This document shows, piece by piece, positions 1 through 8,584 of a stretch of DNA of 64,000 nt. Made by a program: the position numbers and the translations under genes. The notes under the pieces were generated by a model. The model was not told where the DNA came from, made no database searches, and saw only the letters and a program-made list of their open reading frames with translations. The stretch's first letter is position 1; the number at the start of each line of letters is the position of its first letter. Source of the DNA: Natronobacillus azotifigens (GTDB taxonomy: Bacteria > Bacillota > Bacilli > Bacillales > Amphibacillaceae); NCBI RefSeq assembly GCF_026805325.1, contig NZ_JAPRAT010000004.1, positions 1 to 64,000 on the forward strand. Direction: 5' to 3'.

Positions 1-32
1 ATAATTACGCTGCTTTTTTTGACAACTTCTAT

Positions 33-62
33 ATCGTATCATACATAAGGTATAGAAGTCAA
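33..62 (-). promoter_or_regulatory. putative rrn P2-type sigma-A promoter
   Basis: On the minus strand a -35 TTGACT (57-62) and a -10 TACGAT (33-38) are separated by 18 bp. The pair lies downstream of the 137-165 promoter and also reads leftward off the window. No gene begins before the edge. The 1-307 stretch otherwise shows no coding potential. Confidence 0.4.
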
Positions 63-136
63 TGATTTTTTTAATCTTTTGTCGAAACAACTTGGCCTCT
101 CGTTGTTTTTTTACAATGTTATTTCGACGCTCAAAT

Positions 137-165
137 AATATACCATATAGTAATGAGTAGTGCAA
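137..165 (-). promoter_or_regulatory. putative rrn P1-type sigma-A promoter
   Basis: On the minus strand a -35 TTGCAC (160-165) is followed by a 17-bp spacer and a -10 TATATT (137-142). It reads out of the window to the left. A second promoter lies about 100 bp downstream, as in tandem rRNA promoters. In related genomes an rRNA operon follows bofA in this orientation. The rRNA itself is not in the window, so the assignment is inferred. Confidence 0.45.
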
Positions 166-307
166 GTTATTTTTGAATAAAGTCATCTATTCCTACTTGT
201 ACCCGGTGTAATCCTAGATAAAACACTAATTCAAAATTTAATTGTGAAAAAATTATTCATAAACACTAGTATTCAAAAATTGAAGAATCCCTGAGTACCA
301 TTTAAGC

Positions 308-343
308 AAAAAACTCAACCTCCGATAGGAAATTGAGTTTTTC
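308..343 (-). terminator. rho-independent terminator after bofA
   Basis: AAAAACTCAA (309-318) pairs with TTGAGTTTTT (333-342). On the minus strand the stem runs into a T-tract, about 40 bp past the bofA stop. It would end the recR-yaaL-bofA transcripts and separate them from the putative rrn promoters. Confidence 0.75.
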
Positions 344-381
344 TCTCTCATTAAATTATAGATATAGATTACTACGAAAAG

Positions 382-648
382 TTAAACAAAGACAAATATA
401 TGCAATGCAGTTAACGAAATCATACCCGGGATACCTAGAAACCCAGCAATTGTGGCTGTAACCACATTAATTGGTAAGTGCATACCTACAGATGCAGCAA
501 CTATATTAAAGAAAAATAAAAACAATGCACCAATTGCTAACTTCATTGCTCCTTGCATAAGTGCTTGAATCGGCTTTATTGGTGCTCCGACAATTAGTAA
601 AATAGTAATCATTGCAATAATAATGCTAACGATCATAACTGAGTTCAT
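382..648 (-). CDS. bofA: pro-sigma-K processing inhibitor BofA
   Basis: The product is a small hydrophobic integral membrane protein of 88 residues. In sporulating bacilli BofA works with SpoIVFA in the outer forespore membrane to hold back the SpoIVFB protease, which activates sigma-K. The sequence is nearly all membrane-spanning, with hydrophobic stretches at about residues 3-20 and 31-50 and a less hydrophobic C-terminal region. The ATG at 646-648 was chosen over an in-frame one 42 nt upstream because GGGGAG lies just ahead of it and the length then fits the family. Its position after recR-yaaL matches Bacillus. Repeat copy A ends just upstream, so the ribosome-binding site abuts the repeat. 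Confidence 0.93.
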   Translation of the reverse strand: MNSVMIVSIIIAMITILLIVGAPIKPIQALMQGAMKLAIGALFLFFFNIVAASVGMHLPINVVTATIAGFLGIPGMISLTALHIFVFV

Positions 649-665
649 CACAATCTCCCCTTTAT

Positions 666-820
666 CCCGGAGCAACCGTCCGTAAAGCACCCACTCGTCT
701 ACATCAAAAAAATCAAAGTTGGCTAAGTGGAAGGAACGGAAACTAGCACTCCGAATGGTTCAACTAACAATCAGTGGGGCAATATCGAATCTCTCCACCC
801 ATTATAGTTTCACTTTTTAT
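666..820 (+). repeat. TTTAT-flanked dispersed repeat, copy A
   Basis: About 155 bp. It begins CCCGGAGCAACCGTCCGTAA after a flanking TTTAT (661-665) and ends TTTCACTTTTTAT (808-820). It keeps the family core GAATGGTTCAA but lacks the segment with the two CCTTTAGG blocks found in copies B, D and F. Hairpin arms of the right end (CAATCAGTGGGG) are visible but the second arm is degenerate. It lies between yaaL and bofA. Confidence 0.85.
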
Positions 821-861
821 ACTTATAAAGAAATTATGATAATTCCATAAAAAATAGAACA

Positions 862-887
862 GCTCGTCACAACTAAATGTGACGAGC
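862..887 (-). terminator. hairpin overlapping the yaaL stop codon
   Basis: GCTCGTCACA (862-871) pairs perfectly with TGTGACGAGC (878-887), and the yaaL stop codon sits in the loop. On the minus strand a T-rich run follows about 9 nt after the stem, so termination may be partial. Confidence 0.55.
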
Positions 888-1091
888 ATTTAAATTACGA
901 TAACGAGCCTCTCTCAACAAATAAAAATATTTCGCTTCTGCAACCATTAAATCATAGCGACCGACATCACTGGGCTCAACACTTCTTTCAATAATACCTT
1001 TCAACTTCATCCATTCTTTCTGTAAGCGAAAAATATCATCTAATAAAATTTGTTCTAATTCCTTCTGCTTTTTCTTTTTACGTAGACCCAC
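873..1091 (-). CDS. yaaL: YaaL family protein (DUF2508)
   Basis: A small cytoplasmic protein of 72 residues, very rich in Lys and Glu at the N-terminus. It contains the family block ERSVEPS followed by AEAKYFYLLREARYR. Its biochemical role is unknown, and it is regularly found between recR and bofA. I chose a GTG start at 1089-1091. The upstream in-frame ATG (1110-1112) precedes a near-perfect Shine-Dalgarno, AAAGGTGGTGACC, which is correctly spaced only for the GTG. Repeat copy B separates it from recR, and the TTTAT flank of the repeat supplies part of this ribosome-binding site. Confidence 0.85.
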   Translation of the reverse strand: MGLRKKKKQKELEQILLDDIFRLQKEWMKLKGIIERSVEPSDVGRYDLMVAEAKYFYLLREARYRNLNARHI

Positions 1092-1109
1092 ATAGGTCAC
1101 CACCTTTAT

Positions 1110-1286
1110 CATAGAGCAATTGCCCGTAAGACTCCCTCTTCATAGCAGCAAGAAAAACAAAGTTGCTAAGTAGGAGGAGCGGGCGCTAGCACCCCGAATA
1201 GTTCAAGGGCCTTCAGGTCATCCTTTAGGGCTAACAATCAGCAGCGGTAAAGCTAAACCCTACACTGATTTGGCGTTTCCCTTTAT
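1110..1286 (+). repeat. TTTAT-flanked dispersed repeat, copy B
   Basis: About 177 bp, flanked by TTTAT (1105-1109) and ending in TTTAT (1282-1286). The core GCTAGCACCCCGAATAGTTC and the CATCCTTTAGGGCTAACAAT block are conserved. The right-end TTTAT overlaps the recR stop codon (TAA on the minus strand, 1283-1285). The copy lies inside the recR-yaaL unit without a recognisable terminator. Confidence 0.87.
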
Positions 1287-1879
1287 AATTCACGTCTTCC
1301 TTCTAACGCTTTCGACAAGGTTACTTCATCGGCATACTCTAAATCGCCACCCATTGGCAATCCATGAGCTATACGAGTAATTCGGATACCTGATGGCTTT
1401 ACTAATCGCGAGATATACATGGCGGTAGCTTCCCCCTCAATATTAGGGTTCGTTGCTAGAATTAATTCTTCGATCTCCTCATCCTTCAAACGAGTTAACA
1501 AGCTTGGTACGTTTATATCCTCTGGACCGATGCCATCCATTGGGGAAATTGCGCCATGCAATACATGATATCGACCATTAAATTCTTTCATTTTTTCCAT
1601 TGCAATCACATCTTTTGGATCTTGCACCACACAGATGACTGTATTATTTCGTGATTCATCTTGACAGATTGCACAAGGATCTTGATCCGTAATATGACCG
1701 CAAGTAGTACAATGAGAAAGTTCTCGTTTTGCATTCACTAATGCTTTAGCAAAATCTAACACGTCATCTTCTTTCATATTTAATACAAAAAAAGCCAGAC
1801 GAACCGCTGTTTTCGGTCCGATTCCTGGCAATTTAGTAAAGCTATCAATCAGCTTTGAAATCGGTTCTGGATAATACAC
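1283..1879 (-). CDS. recR: recombination mediator protein RecR
   Basis: RecR acts with RecF and RecO in loading recombinase at gaps and in repair of stalled forks. The 198-residue product has the full domain order: a helix-hairpin-helix near residues 18-26 (GIGPKTA), a four-cysteine zinc site at Cys57, Cys60, Cys69 and Cys72, and a Toprim domain from about residue 80 (VVQDPKD). The start is GTG at 1877-1879, preceded by AGGAGGG; an ATG in between is out of frame. It follows yaaK by 13 bp and lies in the dnaX-yaaK-recR operon, as in other Firmicutes. Confidence 0.97.
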   Translation of the reverse strand: MYYPEPISKLIDSFTKLPGIGPKTAVRLAFFVLNMKEDDVLDFAKALVNAKRELSHCTTCGHITDQDPCAICQDESRNNTVICVVQDPKDVIAMEKMKEFNGRYHVLHGAISPMDGIGPEDINVPSLLTRLKDEEIEELILATNPNIEGEATAMYISRLVKPSGIRITRIAHGLPMGGDLEYADEVTLSKALEGRREL

Positions 1880-1892
1880 TAATCATGCCCTC

Positions 1893-2219
1893 CTAGAACA
1901 TTCCTCCAGGTAAATTCATTCCCTGTGTGAATTGTCCCATGGTTTCGTTAGACTTTTCTTCTACTTTATTTAAAACTTCATTTGTTGCGGCAATAATAAG
2001 ATCTTGTAACATTTCCACATCATCAGGATCGACAACTTCTTCGTTAATTTCAACATCTAAAATCTCTTTCTTACCATTTGCTACTACTTTAACCATTCCA
2101 CCACCGGCAGTAGCTTCAAACGTCATTTCTTGTAACTCTTCCTGAGCCTTCACCATATCCTTTTGCATTTTTTGCATTTGTTTCATCATTTTATTCATGT
2201 TACCCATACCACCACGCAT
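1893..2219 (-). CDS. yaaK: YbaB/EbfC family nucleoid-associated protein YaaK
   Basis: A 108-residue DNA-binding protein of the YbaB/EbfC family, which forms dimers that coat DNA and is almost always co-transcribed with dnaX and recR. The N-terminus is a Met/Gln/Lys-rich helix (about residues 8-32) followed by a glycine-rich turn (TAGGGMVKV). The C-terminus is flexible and Gly/Met-rich. AGGAGGG lies 7 nt ahead of the ATG. It starts 22 bp after dnaX ends. The precise role in repair or nucleoid structure is not settled for the family. Confidence 0.95.
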   Translation of the reverse strand: MRGGMGNMNKMMKQMQKMQKDMVKAQEELQEMTFEATAGGGMVKVVANGKKEILDVEINEEVVDPDDVEMLQDLIIAATNEVLNKVEEKSNETMGQFTQGMNLPGGMF

Positions 2220-2241
2220 AATATTTCCCTCCTAATATAAT

Positions 2242-3939
2242 CTAGTCTTCATGGATTTCTAATAAATCATCGCCAACAAGTTTTCTTGCCTCAGCTATTA
2301 CCGGATCTTCTTCTTCCTTTTCATCTTCCGGTTTCTCGTCTACTTGTTGTCGTTGTTTCTGAACATATTCTTGTCGAATTTCAAGCCAGTTTGTTTCTGG
2401 TATTGGAACAACGGTTATTGGCTGCCCTACTAATTCTTGTAATAATGATTCTATCTTATCTCGATGTTCCATAGCAAGCGAACAATGTATTTCGTATTTA
2501 AAAGCAATAATTAATGCATCCGCTGAAGCAGCACTTGGTTTAGCATCTTGTAGTGTTGCATGGGCAGGTGCGTTTTGCTGCTTTAACAATTTCATAAACG
2601 TTGCCCATTGCGATTGAACTTTCTTCAAATCGTCTTTTTGAGCAGTGTCAAGCACCTGGCGGATCCGTTCATAAGGAACTTTAAATCTGCTTTTCGTCGG
2701 TGGTTGTCTACGTTTATTCGTTTCATTGGACCGTTGCGCTTCTGCAGTTGCAGGCGGATTCTTTTTTAAGGCAGCTAAATCTTTTTCTAGTGTATCAAGT
2801 TTCTGTTTTAACTGCAAAACCTCGTTTGAATCTGCACTTTGCTCACTACCAGCTTGGGATTCCTCTGTTAATTTCAACAACGTAATCTCTATGAATACTT
2901 TCGGGCTATTTGTCCATTTCATTTCTTGCTGGCACTGATTTAAAGACGAAATTGCTTGTTGAATCCATTTTGCATTTACTTTTTCAGCCAATGCCTCAAA
3001 GGAATCATTGATCATTGCGCGTTCAAGAACTTCTGCTAAACCAGGTGCACTTTGGTATAACAAAAGGTCTCGCAAGAAATAAATCATGTCATGCACGAGT
3101 CGCCCAGGATCTTTTCCCTCTTGGATAAAATGATCGACCAATCGTAAGGCTTGTTGAACGTTTTTTTCAACTAGCGCTTCCACTAATTTAGTCAAGTTAC
3201 CTTGAGAGACAGATCCGGTGATTGCTAAGACATCTGCTAAACCAACTTCCCCATCACTATAGGAAATCGATTGGTCTAATAAGCTTAATGCATCGCGCAT
3301 TCCACCTTCCGCTGCTAAGGCGATTGCTTCATATGCTTCTGGCTCGACAGAAACTTCTTCTTCCCCCATGATTGCTTGCATTCTCGCTACGATCGTCTGT
3401 TGAGTAATTCGTTTGAAATCAAAACGTTGACACCTAGAGATGATCGTTAAAGGTATTTTATGTGGTTCTGTCGTGGCTAAAATGAAAATCACGTGTTTCG
3501 GTGGCTCTTCTAACGTTTTTAGTAATGCATTAAAAGCACCAATAGAAAGCATATGTACCTCGTCAATAATATAGACTTTATAAGATACTGCACTAGGCGC
3601 ATATTTAACTTTGTCCCGGATATCACGGATTTGTTCGACACCGTTATTGGATGCAGCATCAATTTCCATCACATCAGAGATCGCCCCTGATTGAATACCT
3701 TGGCAAGATTCACATTGTCCACAAGGTTCTTTCGTTGGTGCCTGCTTGCAATTGATTGTCTTTGCGAAAATTTTTGCCGCACTTGTCTTTCCTGTTCCCC
3801 GCGGACCCGAAAACAGATAGGCATGCGAAAATTTCTCTTGAACAATTGCGTTTTGTAATGTCCGAGTAATATGCGATTGTCCTACTACGTCAGCAAAACT
3901 TTGTGGACGCCAGACACGATACAGTGCTTGATAGCTCAT
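2242..3939 (-). CDS. dnaX: DNA polymerase III subunits gamma/tau
   Basis: The clamp-loader ATPase subunit that links the loader to the polymerase and helicase. The 565 residues show Walker A GPRGTGKTS (45-53), a zinc module with Cys64, Cys73, Cys76 and Cys79, DEVH (126-129) and the arginine-finger SRC motif (168-170). After residue 370 the sequence becomes a charged linker and a tau-type C-terminal domain that binds the polymerase. The full length matches tau. I see no obvious slippery A-run for a shorter gamma form. It heads the dnaX-yaaK-recR operon and follows the SRP RNA gene, as in B. subtilis. Confidence 0.97.
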   Translation of the reverse strand: MSYQALYRVWRPQSFADVVGQSHITRTLQNAIVQEKFSHAYLFSGPRGTGKTSAAKIFAKTINCKQAPTKEPCGQCESCQGIQSGAISDVMEIDAASNNGVEQIRDIRDKVKYAPSAVSYKVYIIDEVHMLSIGAFNALLKTLEEPPKHVIFILATTEPHKIPLTIISRCQRFDFKRITQQTIVARMQAIMGEEEVSVEPEAYEAIALAAEGGMRDALSLLDQSISYSDGEVGLADVLAITGSVSQGNLTKLVEALVEKNVQQALRLVDHFIQEGKDPGRLVHDMIYFLRDLLLYQSAPGLAEVLERAMINDSFEALAEKVNAKWIQQAISSLNQCQQEMKWTNSPKVFIEITLLKLTEESQAGSEQSADSNEVLQLKQKLDTLEKDLAALKKNPPATAEAQRSNETNKRRQPPTKSRFKVPYERIRQVLDTAQKDDLKKVQSQWATFMKLLKQQNAPAHATLQDAKPSAASADALIIAFKYEIHCSLAMEHRDKIESLLQELVGQPITVVPIPETNWLEIRQEYVQKQRQQVDEKPEDEKEEEDPVIAEARKLVGDDLLEIHED

Positions 3940-4024
3940 TTTAGCTAAACCCTCTCTTCTTCATTCTTTTCTATTATAACTGAATTGCCCAGCCAATGTG
4001 AACAATTCCTTGGAAAATACACAA

Positions 4025-4053
4025 AAATCTCTCACCATAATGGTAAGAGATTT
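4025..4053 (-). terminator. terminator of the SRP RNA gene
   Basis: A 13-bp stem with one mismatch (4025-4037 with 4041-4053) is followed on the minus strand by TTTTTG. It lies just past the 3' end of the SRP RNA. Confidence 0.75.
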
Positions 4054-4067
4054 ATTTCATTCATATA

Positions 4068-4342
4068 ATAATGCCGTGCACCCATCGTCGATGAGACAAC
4101 CCCAAGCGTTACATAAGTTCATGGCTCAGCCCAGGCATCCCTGCGGCACACAAGAAAGACCGCTTACTGCTGCTTCCTTCCGGACCTGACAGGGTTCACG
4201 GGTTCTTGTTGCGCAGGACCCGAGCGTCAGCACCAATTCCTTATGGCAGACCTTAAGGTTATCCACCTCAGATGGGAATTCCGTCTCGCTATAGCGGATT
4301 GCGAGTATAGGGCACCGCTACCTCCCCACCTAGCACGGCAAG
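4068..4342 (-). ncRNA. scr: signal recognition particle RNA (large Bacillus type, scRNA)
   Basis: About 275 nt, the size of the large Bacillus SRP RNA with an Alu domain. On the minus strand it begins with TTGCCGTGCTAGGTGGGGAG and ends near GGTGCACGGCATTAT, so the two ends pair. The SRP54-binding helix is recognisable by GTCAGGTCCGGAAGGAAGCA. It binds Ffh and targets nascent membrane and secreted proteins. The position between tadA and dnaX is the same as in B. subtilis. The ends are estimated to within a few bases. Confidence 0.95.
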
Positions 4343-4416
4343 TTTGTTAACAATTTTCATGTGCACTAATTTAGCGCAAATACAAGTATAAAACTTTTTC
4401 ACCAAAATTGCAATGT

Positions 4417-4971
<555 letters not shown>

Positions 4972-5055
4972 CTACAAGAAAAAAAGAACCTCACACTCCT
5001 ATCTTCCCACGCATAGGCTAATTATGGAGATTTGATTATTAAGGAGGAAAAACGT

Positions 5056-6348
5056 ATGCAAATACATGTAGTGCAGCAAGGTGATACACTTTTTTCGATC
5101 GCTAATAACTATGGCACAACGAGCCAAGCTATTAGTGATGCGAATGAATTGGATAATCCAGATCAACTTGTTGTTGGTCAAGCGCTTGTTATTCCAATCG
5201 TTGGTCAATTTTATTACGTACAGCCCGGTGATAGTTTATTTAAAATCGCACAGCAATTTAACCTAACTTACAAGGAATTAGCTAGCATCAATACAATTGA
5301 TCCAAATCAACCCCTGTCCATTGGATTCCGACTATATATACCTGAACAACCGAAACGAACGATAGAAACAAACGCGTATGTAGAACCAATCGGTACAACT
5401 GTCTCACCAACACTAATTAATGCATCCGAAAAACATGCACCATTACTAACTTATCTAGCTCCATTTAGTTATCAAGTAAACCGTGATGGAAGCTTACAAC
5501 CACCGCTACTCGATAATTTCCAAACGATTGCGGAACAAAATCAAGCCGTCCTTATGCTTGTCATTACCAATTTAGAGGAAGGAGCTTTTAGTGATGAACT
5601 TGGGCATTTGATTGTTACAGATGAACAAGTGCAAAACAGAATGTTAGACGAAATCATCCAAACTGCTCAAACAGTCGGTTTTCGTGATGTTCATTTTGAT
5701 CTTGAATACTTACCACCAGAAGATCGTGAAGCATACAACCAATTTTTACGCAAAGCAAAAGAAAGACTTTCAACGGAAGGATTGCTCATGTCAACCGCAC
5801 TAGCCCCGAAAACACGGGCCGATCAGCCAGGAGCATGGTATGAAGCACATGATTATCAGGCGCATGGTGAGATCGCTGACTTTGTTGTATTAATGACCTA
5901 TGAATGGGGTTATAGTGCGGGACCCGCAATGGCAGTTTCTCCACTAGATCAAGTAAGGATCGTGATAGAATATGCACTAACAGAGATGCCCGCAGATAAA
6001 ATCATGCTTGGACAAAATCTCTATGGCTATGACTGGACACTTCCTTTTGAACCTGGTGGAGATTATGCAAGAGCAGTTAGCCCGCAACAAGCCATTTTAT
6101 TGGCACGTGATAATCAAGTTGCAATTTCTTATGACACGATAGCACAAGCACCATATTTTCGATATACCGATGAGGCTGGTGATCAACATGAAGTCTGGTT
6201 TGAAGATGCTCGATCTATTCAGGCAAAATTCGATCTCATTAAAGAATTAAATTTACGAGGCATTAGCTACTGGAAACTCGGTTTAGCTTTCCCTCAAAAT
6301 TGGCTTTTGTTAGATAGTAATTTCACGATAAATAAATACCTCGATTAA
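5056..6348 (+). CDS. yaaH: spore cortex-lytic glycoside hydrolase with two LysM domains (YaaH/SleL type)
   Basis: A 430-residue peptidoglycan-binding N-acetylglucosaminidase of the kind that acts on spore cortex during germination. Two LysM modules (about residues 3-46 and 52-95) precede a GH18 barrel. The catalytic strand reads D211-V-H-F-D215-L-E217, with Glu217 the predicted acid/base. There is no signal peptide, as expected for a protein made in the mother cell. The ATG at 5056 follows AAGGAGG; an in-frame upstream start lies before that site. It is divergent from tadA and convergent with the PfpI gene, with a shared terminator between. Confidence 0.93.
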   Translation: MQIHVVQQGDTLFSIANNYGTTSQAISDANELDNPDQLVVGQALVIPIVGQFYYVQPGDSLFKIAQQFNLTYKELASINTIDPNQPLSIGFRLYIPEQPKRTIETNAYVEPIGTTVSPTLINASEKHAPLLTYLAPFSYQVNRDGSLQPPLLDNFQTIAEQNQAVLMLVITNLEEGAFSDELGHLIVTDEQVQNRMLDEIIQTAQTVGFRDVHFDLEYLPPEDREAYNQFLRKAKERLSTEGLLMSTALAPKTRADQPGAWYEAHDYQAHGEIADFVVLMTYEWGYSAGPAMAVSPLDQVRIVIEYALTEMPADKIMLGQNLYGYDWTLPFEPGGDYARAVSPQQAILLARDNQVAISYDTIAQAPYFRYTDEAGDQHEVWFEDARSIQAKFDLIKELNLRGISYWKLGLAFPQNWLLLDSNFTINKYLD

Positions 6349-6350
6349 TA

Positions 6351-6392
6351 AAAATCCCCGCTTCACTTCAAGAAAAGTGGAGCGGGGATTTT
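6351..6392. terminator. bidirectional terminator between yaaH and the PfpI gene
   Basis: AAAATCCCCGCT (6351-6362) pairs with AGCGGGGATTTT (6381-6392). A/T tracts on both sides suit termination in both directions between two convergent genes. Confidence 0.9.
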
Positions 6393-6908
6393 TTATTTAC
6401 TTAGTAAGCGAAGTGATTCTCGATTAAATGCATCGATATCATCTGGCGTACGGCTTGTTACTAATTGTTCTTGGCAGACAACGACCTCATCATCGATAAA
6501 ATTCACACCTGCATATTCCATGTCTACACGTATCGATTTATATCCAGTCGCCTTTCTACCTTCCAAAGCCTTTGCGGTAATCAGAAGTTGAGGACCATGG
6601 CAAATGGCGAATACAGGTTTTTTTTCATCCATAAATGCTTTTGCAAAAGCAACAAAACGATCATCATCTCGCATAATATCAGGTGCAAAGCCACCAGGGA
6701 TTAATAGTGCATCAAATTCTTCAACAGATACTTCTCCAATTCCACGATCTACTGGGAATTTTGACTCCCCTTTTTTCCCCGTAACAACTGCTTCTTTTTC
6801 ATGGCCAATCGTCACTACCTCATGACCTGCGTCTTCATACGCTTCTGCAGGACCAGTATACTCAACATCCTCAAAGAGATCCGAAATGACAACAGCTACT
6901 TTTTTCAT
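6393..6908 (-). CDS. DJ-1/PfpI family protein (YraA-like)
   Basis: A 171-residue cytoplasmic class I glutamine-amidotransferase-like protein. The nucleophile elbow AICHGP places the reactive Cys103 next to His104, and a conserved acidic residue lies near residue 13. Family members are general-stress proteins with reported protease, glyoxalase or deglycase activity; which applies here cannot be told. The start chosen (ATG 6906-6908, MKKVAVV) follows GAGGAG, and a longer in-frame start adds nine atypical residues. Repeat copy C begins 24 bp upstream of the start codon, so the promoter must lie in or beyond the repeat. Confidence 0.85.
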   Translation of the reverse strand: MKKVAVVISDLFEDVEYTGPAEAYEDAGHEVVTIGHEKEAVVTGKKGESKFPVDRGIGEVSVEEFDALLIPGGFAPDIMRDDDRFVAFAKAFMDEKKPVFAICHGPQLLITAKALEGRKATGYKSIRVDMEYAGVNFIDDEVVVCQEQLVTSRTPDDIDAFNRESLRLLSK

Positions 6909-6932
6909 ACAAATCATCTCCTCATTTTTTAT

Positions 6933-7044
6933 CATGGAGTAACTCGCGGTTCACCCCGAAGGCATCAATGGCCTTTAGGTTATCCATTAAGACTACCAAT
7001 CAGTCGGGGAAGATCATCCTCCACTAATTGAAGTTTCACTTTAT
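6933..7044 (+). repeat. TTTAT-flanked dispersed repeat, copy C (degenerate)
   Basis: About 112 bp, flanked by TTTAT (6928-6932) and ending TTTCACTTTAT (7034-7044). The first hairpin is deleted: the sequence goes from CATGGAGTAACTC almost directly to CACCCCGAAGG. The GGCCTTTAGG and CCAATCAGTCGGGG blocks remain recognisable. Confidence 0.75.
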
Positions 7045-7194
7045 CCTAAATCTTAGTTAAAAGTTTACCCTATTTCAATTGTTGTAAACCATTTTTGCAT
7101 TTTTTCAAAGTAAGTATCTTGCTATCTATCTAGAGCTTCTCTTATATCCTTAAGAGTTTCCAATCATTCTTCATATCCAATTAGGCTCAAGTTA

Positions 7195-7203
7195 TGGTAG
7201 AAT
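7195..7203 (+). promoter_or_regulatory. extended -10 promoter for dgk-dck
   Basis: TGGTAGAAT is an extended -10 (TGn plus TAGAAT at 7198-7203), about 44 bp upstream of the dgk start. No good -35 is present at 17 bp. The rest of 7045-7194 shows nothing else. Confidence 0.4.
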
Positions 7204-7246
7204 AAGCTTTGTCTATTTTTTATACTATTATTGAGGAGGAAATAGG

Positions 7247-7888
7247 ATGAATCACGTTCCTTTTCTTGCCGTTGAAGGACCAATTGGCGTTGGAAAAACA
7301 TCATTAGCAAGAAAAATCGCCAGTCACTTTGATCTCCATTTATTGAAGGAGATAGTAGAAGAAAATCCATTTTTGAGCAAGTTTTATGATGATATCGATG
7401 CGTGGAGTTTCCAAACAGAGATGTTTTTTTTATGTAATCGATATAAACAATTAGAAGATATTCAACGTTTATACTTATCTGCGAATAAACCGGTCGTTGC
7501 GGATTACCATATAACAAAAAATATGATCTTTGCTAAACGAACATTAGCAGAAGAACAGTTTGATAAATATGAACAAATCTATCATATTCTCACCGCTGAC
7601 ATGCCAAAACCAAATGTAATGATTTATTTGGATGCTAGTTTAGACACATTATTAGCGAGAATTACTCAACGTGGTCGAGCTGTTGAACAGAATATCCAAG
7701 CTTCTTACCTACAACAATTAAAACAAGACTATGAGATATTTATGGATACTTTTGAAAAAGAAAACCCCGATATCCCAGTGATTCGAATCGATGGAGATCA
7801 GTTAGATTTTATTAAATATCAAACAGACCTCGAAAAGATTATTCAAAAAATAGAGCATCAACTAATCAAAGGAGCACGAAACAGATGA
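7247..7888 (+). CDS. dgk: deoxyguanosine kinase
   Basis: Salvages deoxyguanosine by phosphorylation to dGMP. The 213-residue product has the deoxynucleoside-kinase P-loop GPIGVGKTS (11-19), the substrate block EIVEENPFLSKFYDD, the HITKN segment typical of Bacillus Dgk, and a lid region RGRAVEQ. GAGGAGG precedes the ATG. The stop overlaps the dck start by 4 nt (ATGA), so the two kinases are translationally coupled. In B. subtilis the order of the pair is dck then dgk; here dgk comes first. Confidence 0.95.
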   Translation: MNHVPFLAVEGPIGVGKTSLARKIASHFDLHLLKEIVEENPFLSKFYDDIDAWSFQTEMFFLCNRYKQLEDIQRLYLSANKPVVADYHITKNMIFAKRTLAEEQFDKYEQIYHILTADMPKPNVMIYLDASLDTLLARITQRGRAVEQNIQASYLQQLKQDYEIFMDTFEKENPDIPVIRIDGDQLDFIKYQTDLEKIIQKIEHQLIKGARNR

Positions 7889-8544
7889 ATTTAAGAGAAA
7901 AATATCAAATTCCCCATGATAGTGTGATCACCATTGCTGGAACAGTCGGCGTTGGTAAATCTACCATGACCCATGCACTAGCGGACGCACTAAATTTCCG
8001 AACATCTCTTGAAAAAGTGGATACCAATCCCTATTTGGACAAATTTTATGCTGATTTTGAACGATGGAGTTTTCATTTGCAAATTTATTTCCTCGCTGAA
8101 CGTTTTAAAGAACAAAAACGAATCTTCGAATATGGTGGGGGATTTATTCAAGATCGATCGATCTACGAAGATACTGGTATTTTTGCAAAAATGCATTATG
8201 AAAAAGGAACAATGACTGGCATCGATTATGAAACATATCGTAGTCTGTTCGAAGCTATGGTTATGACTCCATATTTCCCACATCCGGATTTGTTAATATA
8301 TTTAGAAGGTTCATTTGAAGACGTGACAAGTAGAATTAAAGAACGTGGTCGCCCAATGGAGCAACAAACGCCAGTGAGTTATTGGAAAGAAATGCACGGT
8401 CGCTACGAAAATTGGATCAACAGCTTTAACGCTTGTCCGATCTTACGTATCAATATCGCTGACTATGATTTGGTTGAGAATAAAGGATCAATTGAATCTG
8501 TTTTAGAAAAAGTAGGGCACTTTATTAATCAATCAAGAAAATAA
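7885..8544 (+). CDS. dck: deoxyadenosine/deoxycytidine kinase
   Basis: Phosphorylates deoxycytidine and deoxyadenosine for dNTP salvage. The 219 residues show P-loop GTVGVGKST (19-27), ERWSFHLQIYFLAERFK, the catalytic QDRSIYEDTGIFA block and lid residues ERGRPME. It closely follows the dCK/dAK subgroup rather than dGK. It shares an operon with dgk through a 4-nt overlap and ends just before a bidirectional terminator facing proC. Confidence 0.95.
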   Translation: MNLREKYQIPHDSVITIAGTVGVGKSTMTHALADALNFRTSLEKVDTNPYLDKFYADFERWSFHLQIYFLAERFKEQKRIFEYGGGFIQDRSIYEDTGIFAKMHYEKGTMTGIDYETYRSLFEAMVMTPYFPHPDLLIYLEGSFEDVTSRIKERGRPMEQQTPVSYWKEMHGRYENWINSFNACPILRINIADYDLVENKGSIESVLEKVGHFINQSRK

Positions 8545-8556
8545 TAGGGTTATAAA

Positions 8557-8584
8557 AAAACGGACAGATTTGTCCGTTTTTTTT
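8557..8584. terminator. bidirectional terminator between dck and proC
   Basis: AAAACGGACA (8557-8566) pairs with TGTCCGTTTT (8571-8580) across a short loop, with A and T tracts on either side. It serves the two convergent units. Confidence 0.88.

Noticed and set aside
3998..4189. 63-codon open frame on the plus strand
   Set aside because: It lies across the SRP RNA gene and its terminator in antisense, with no ribosome-binding site.
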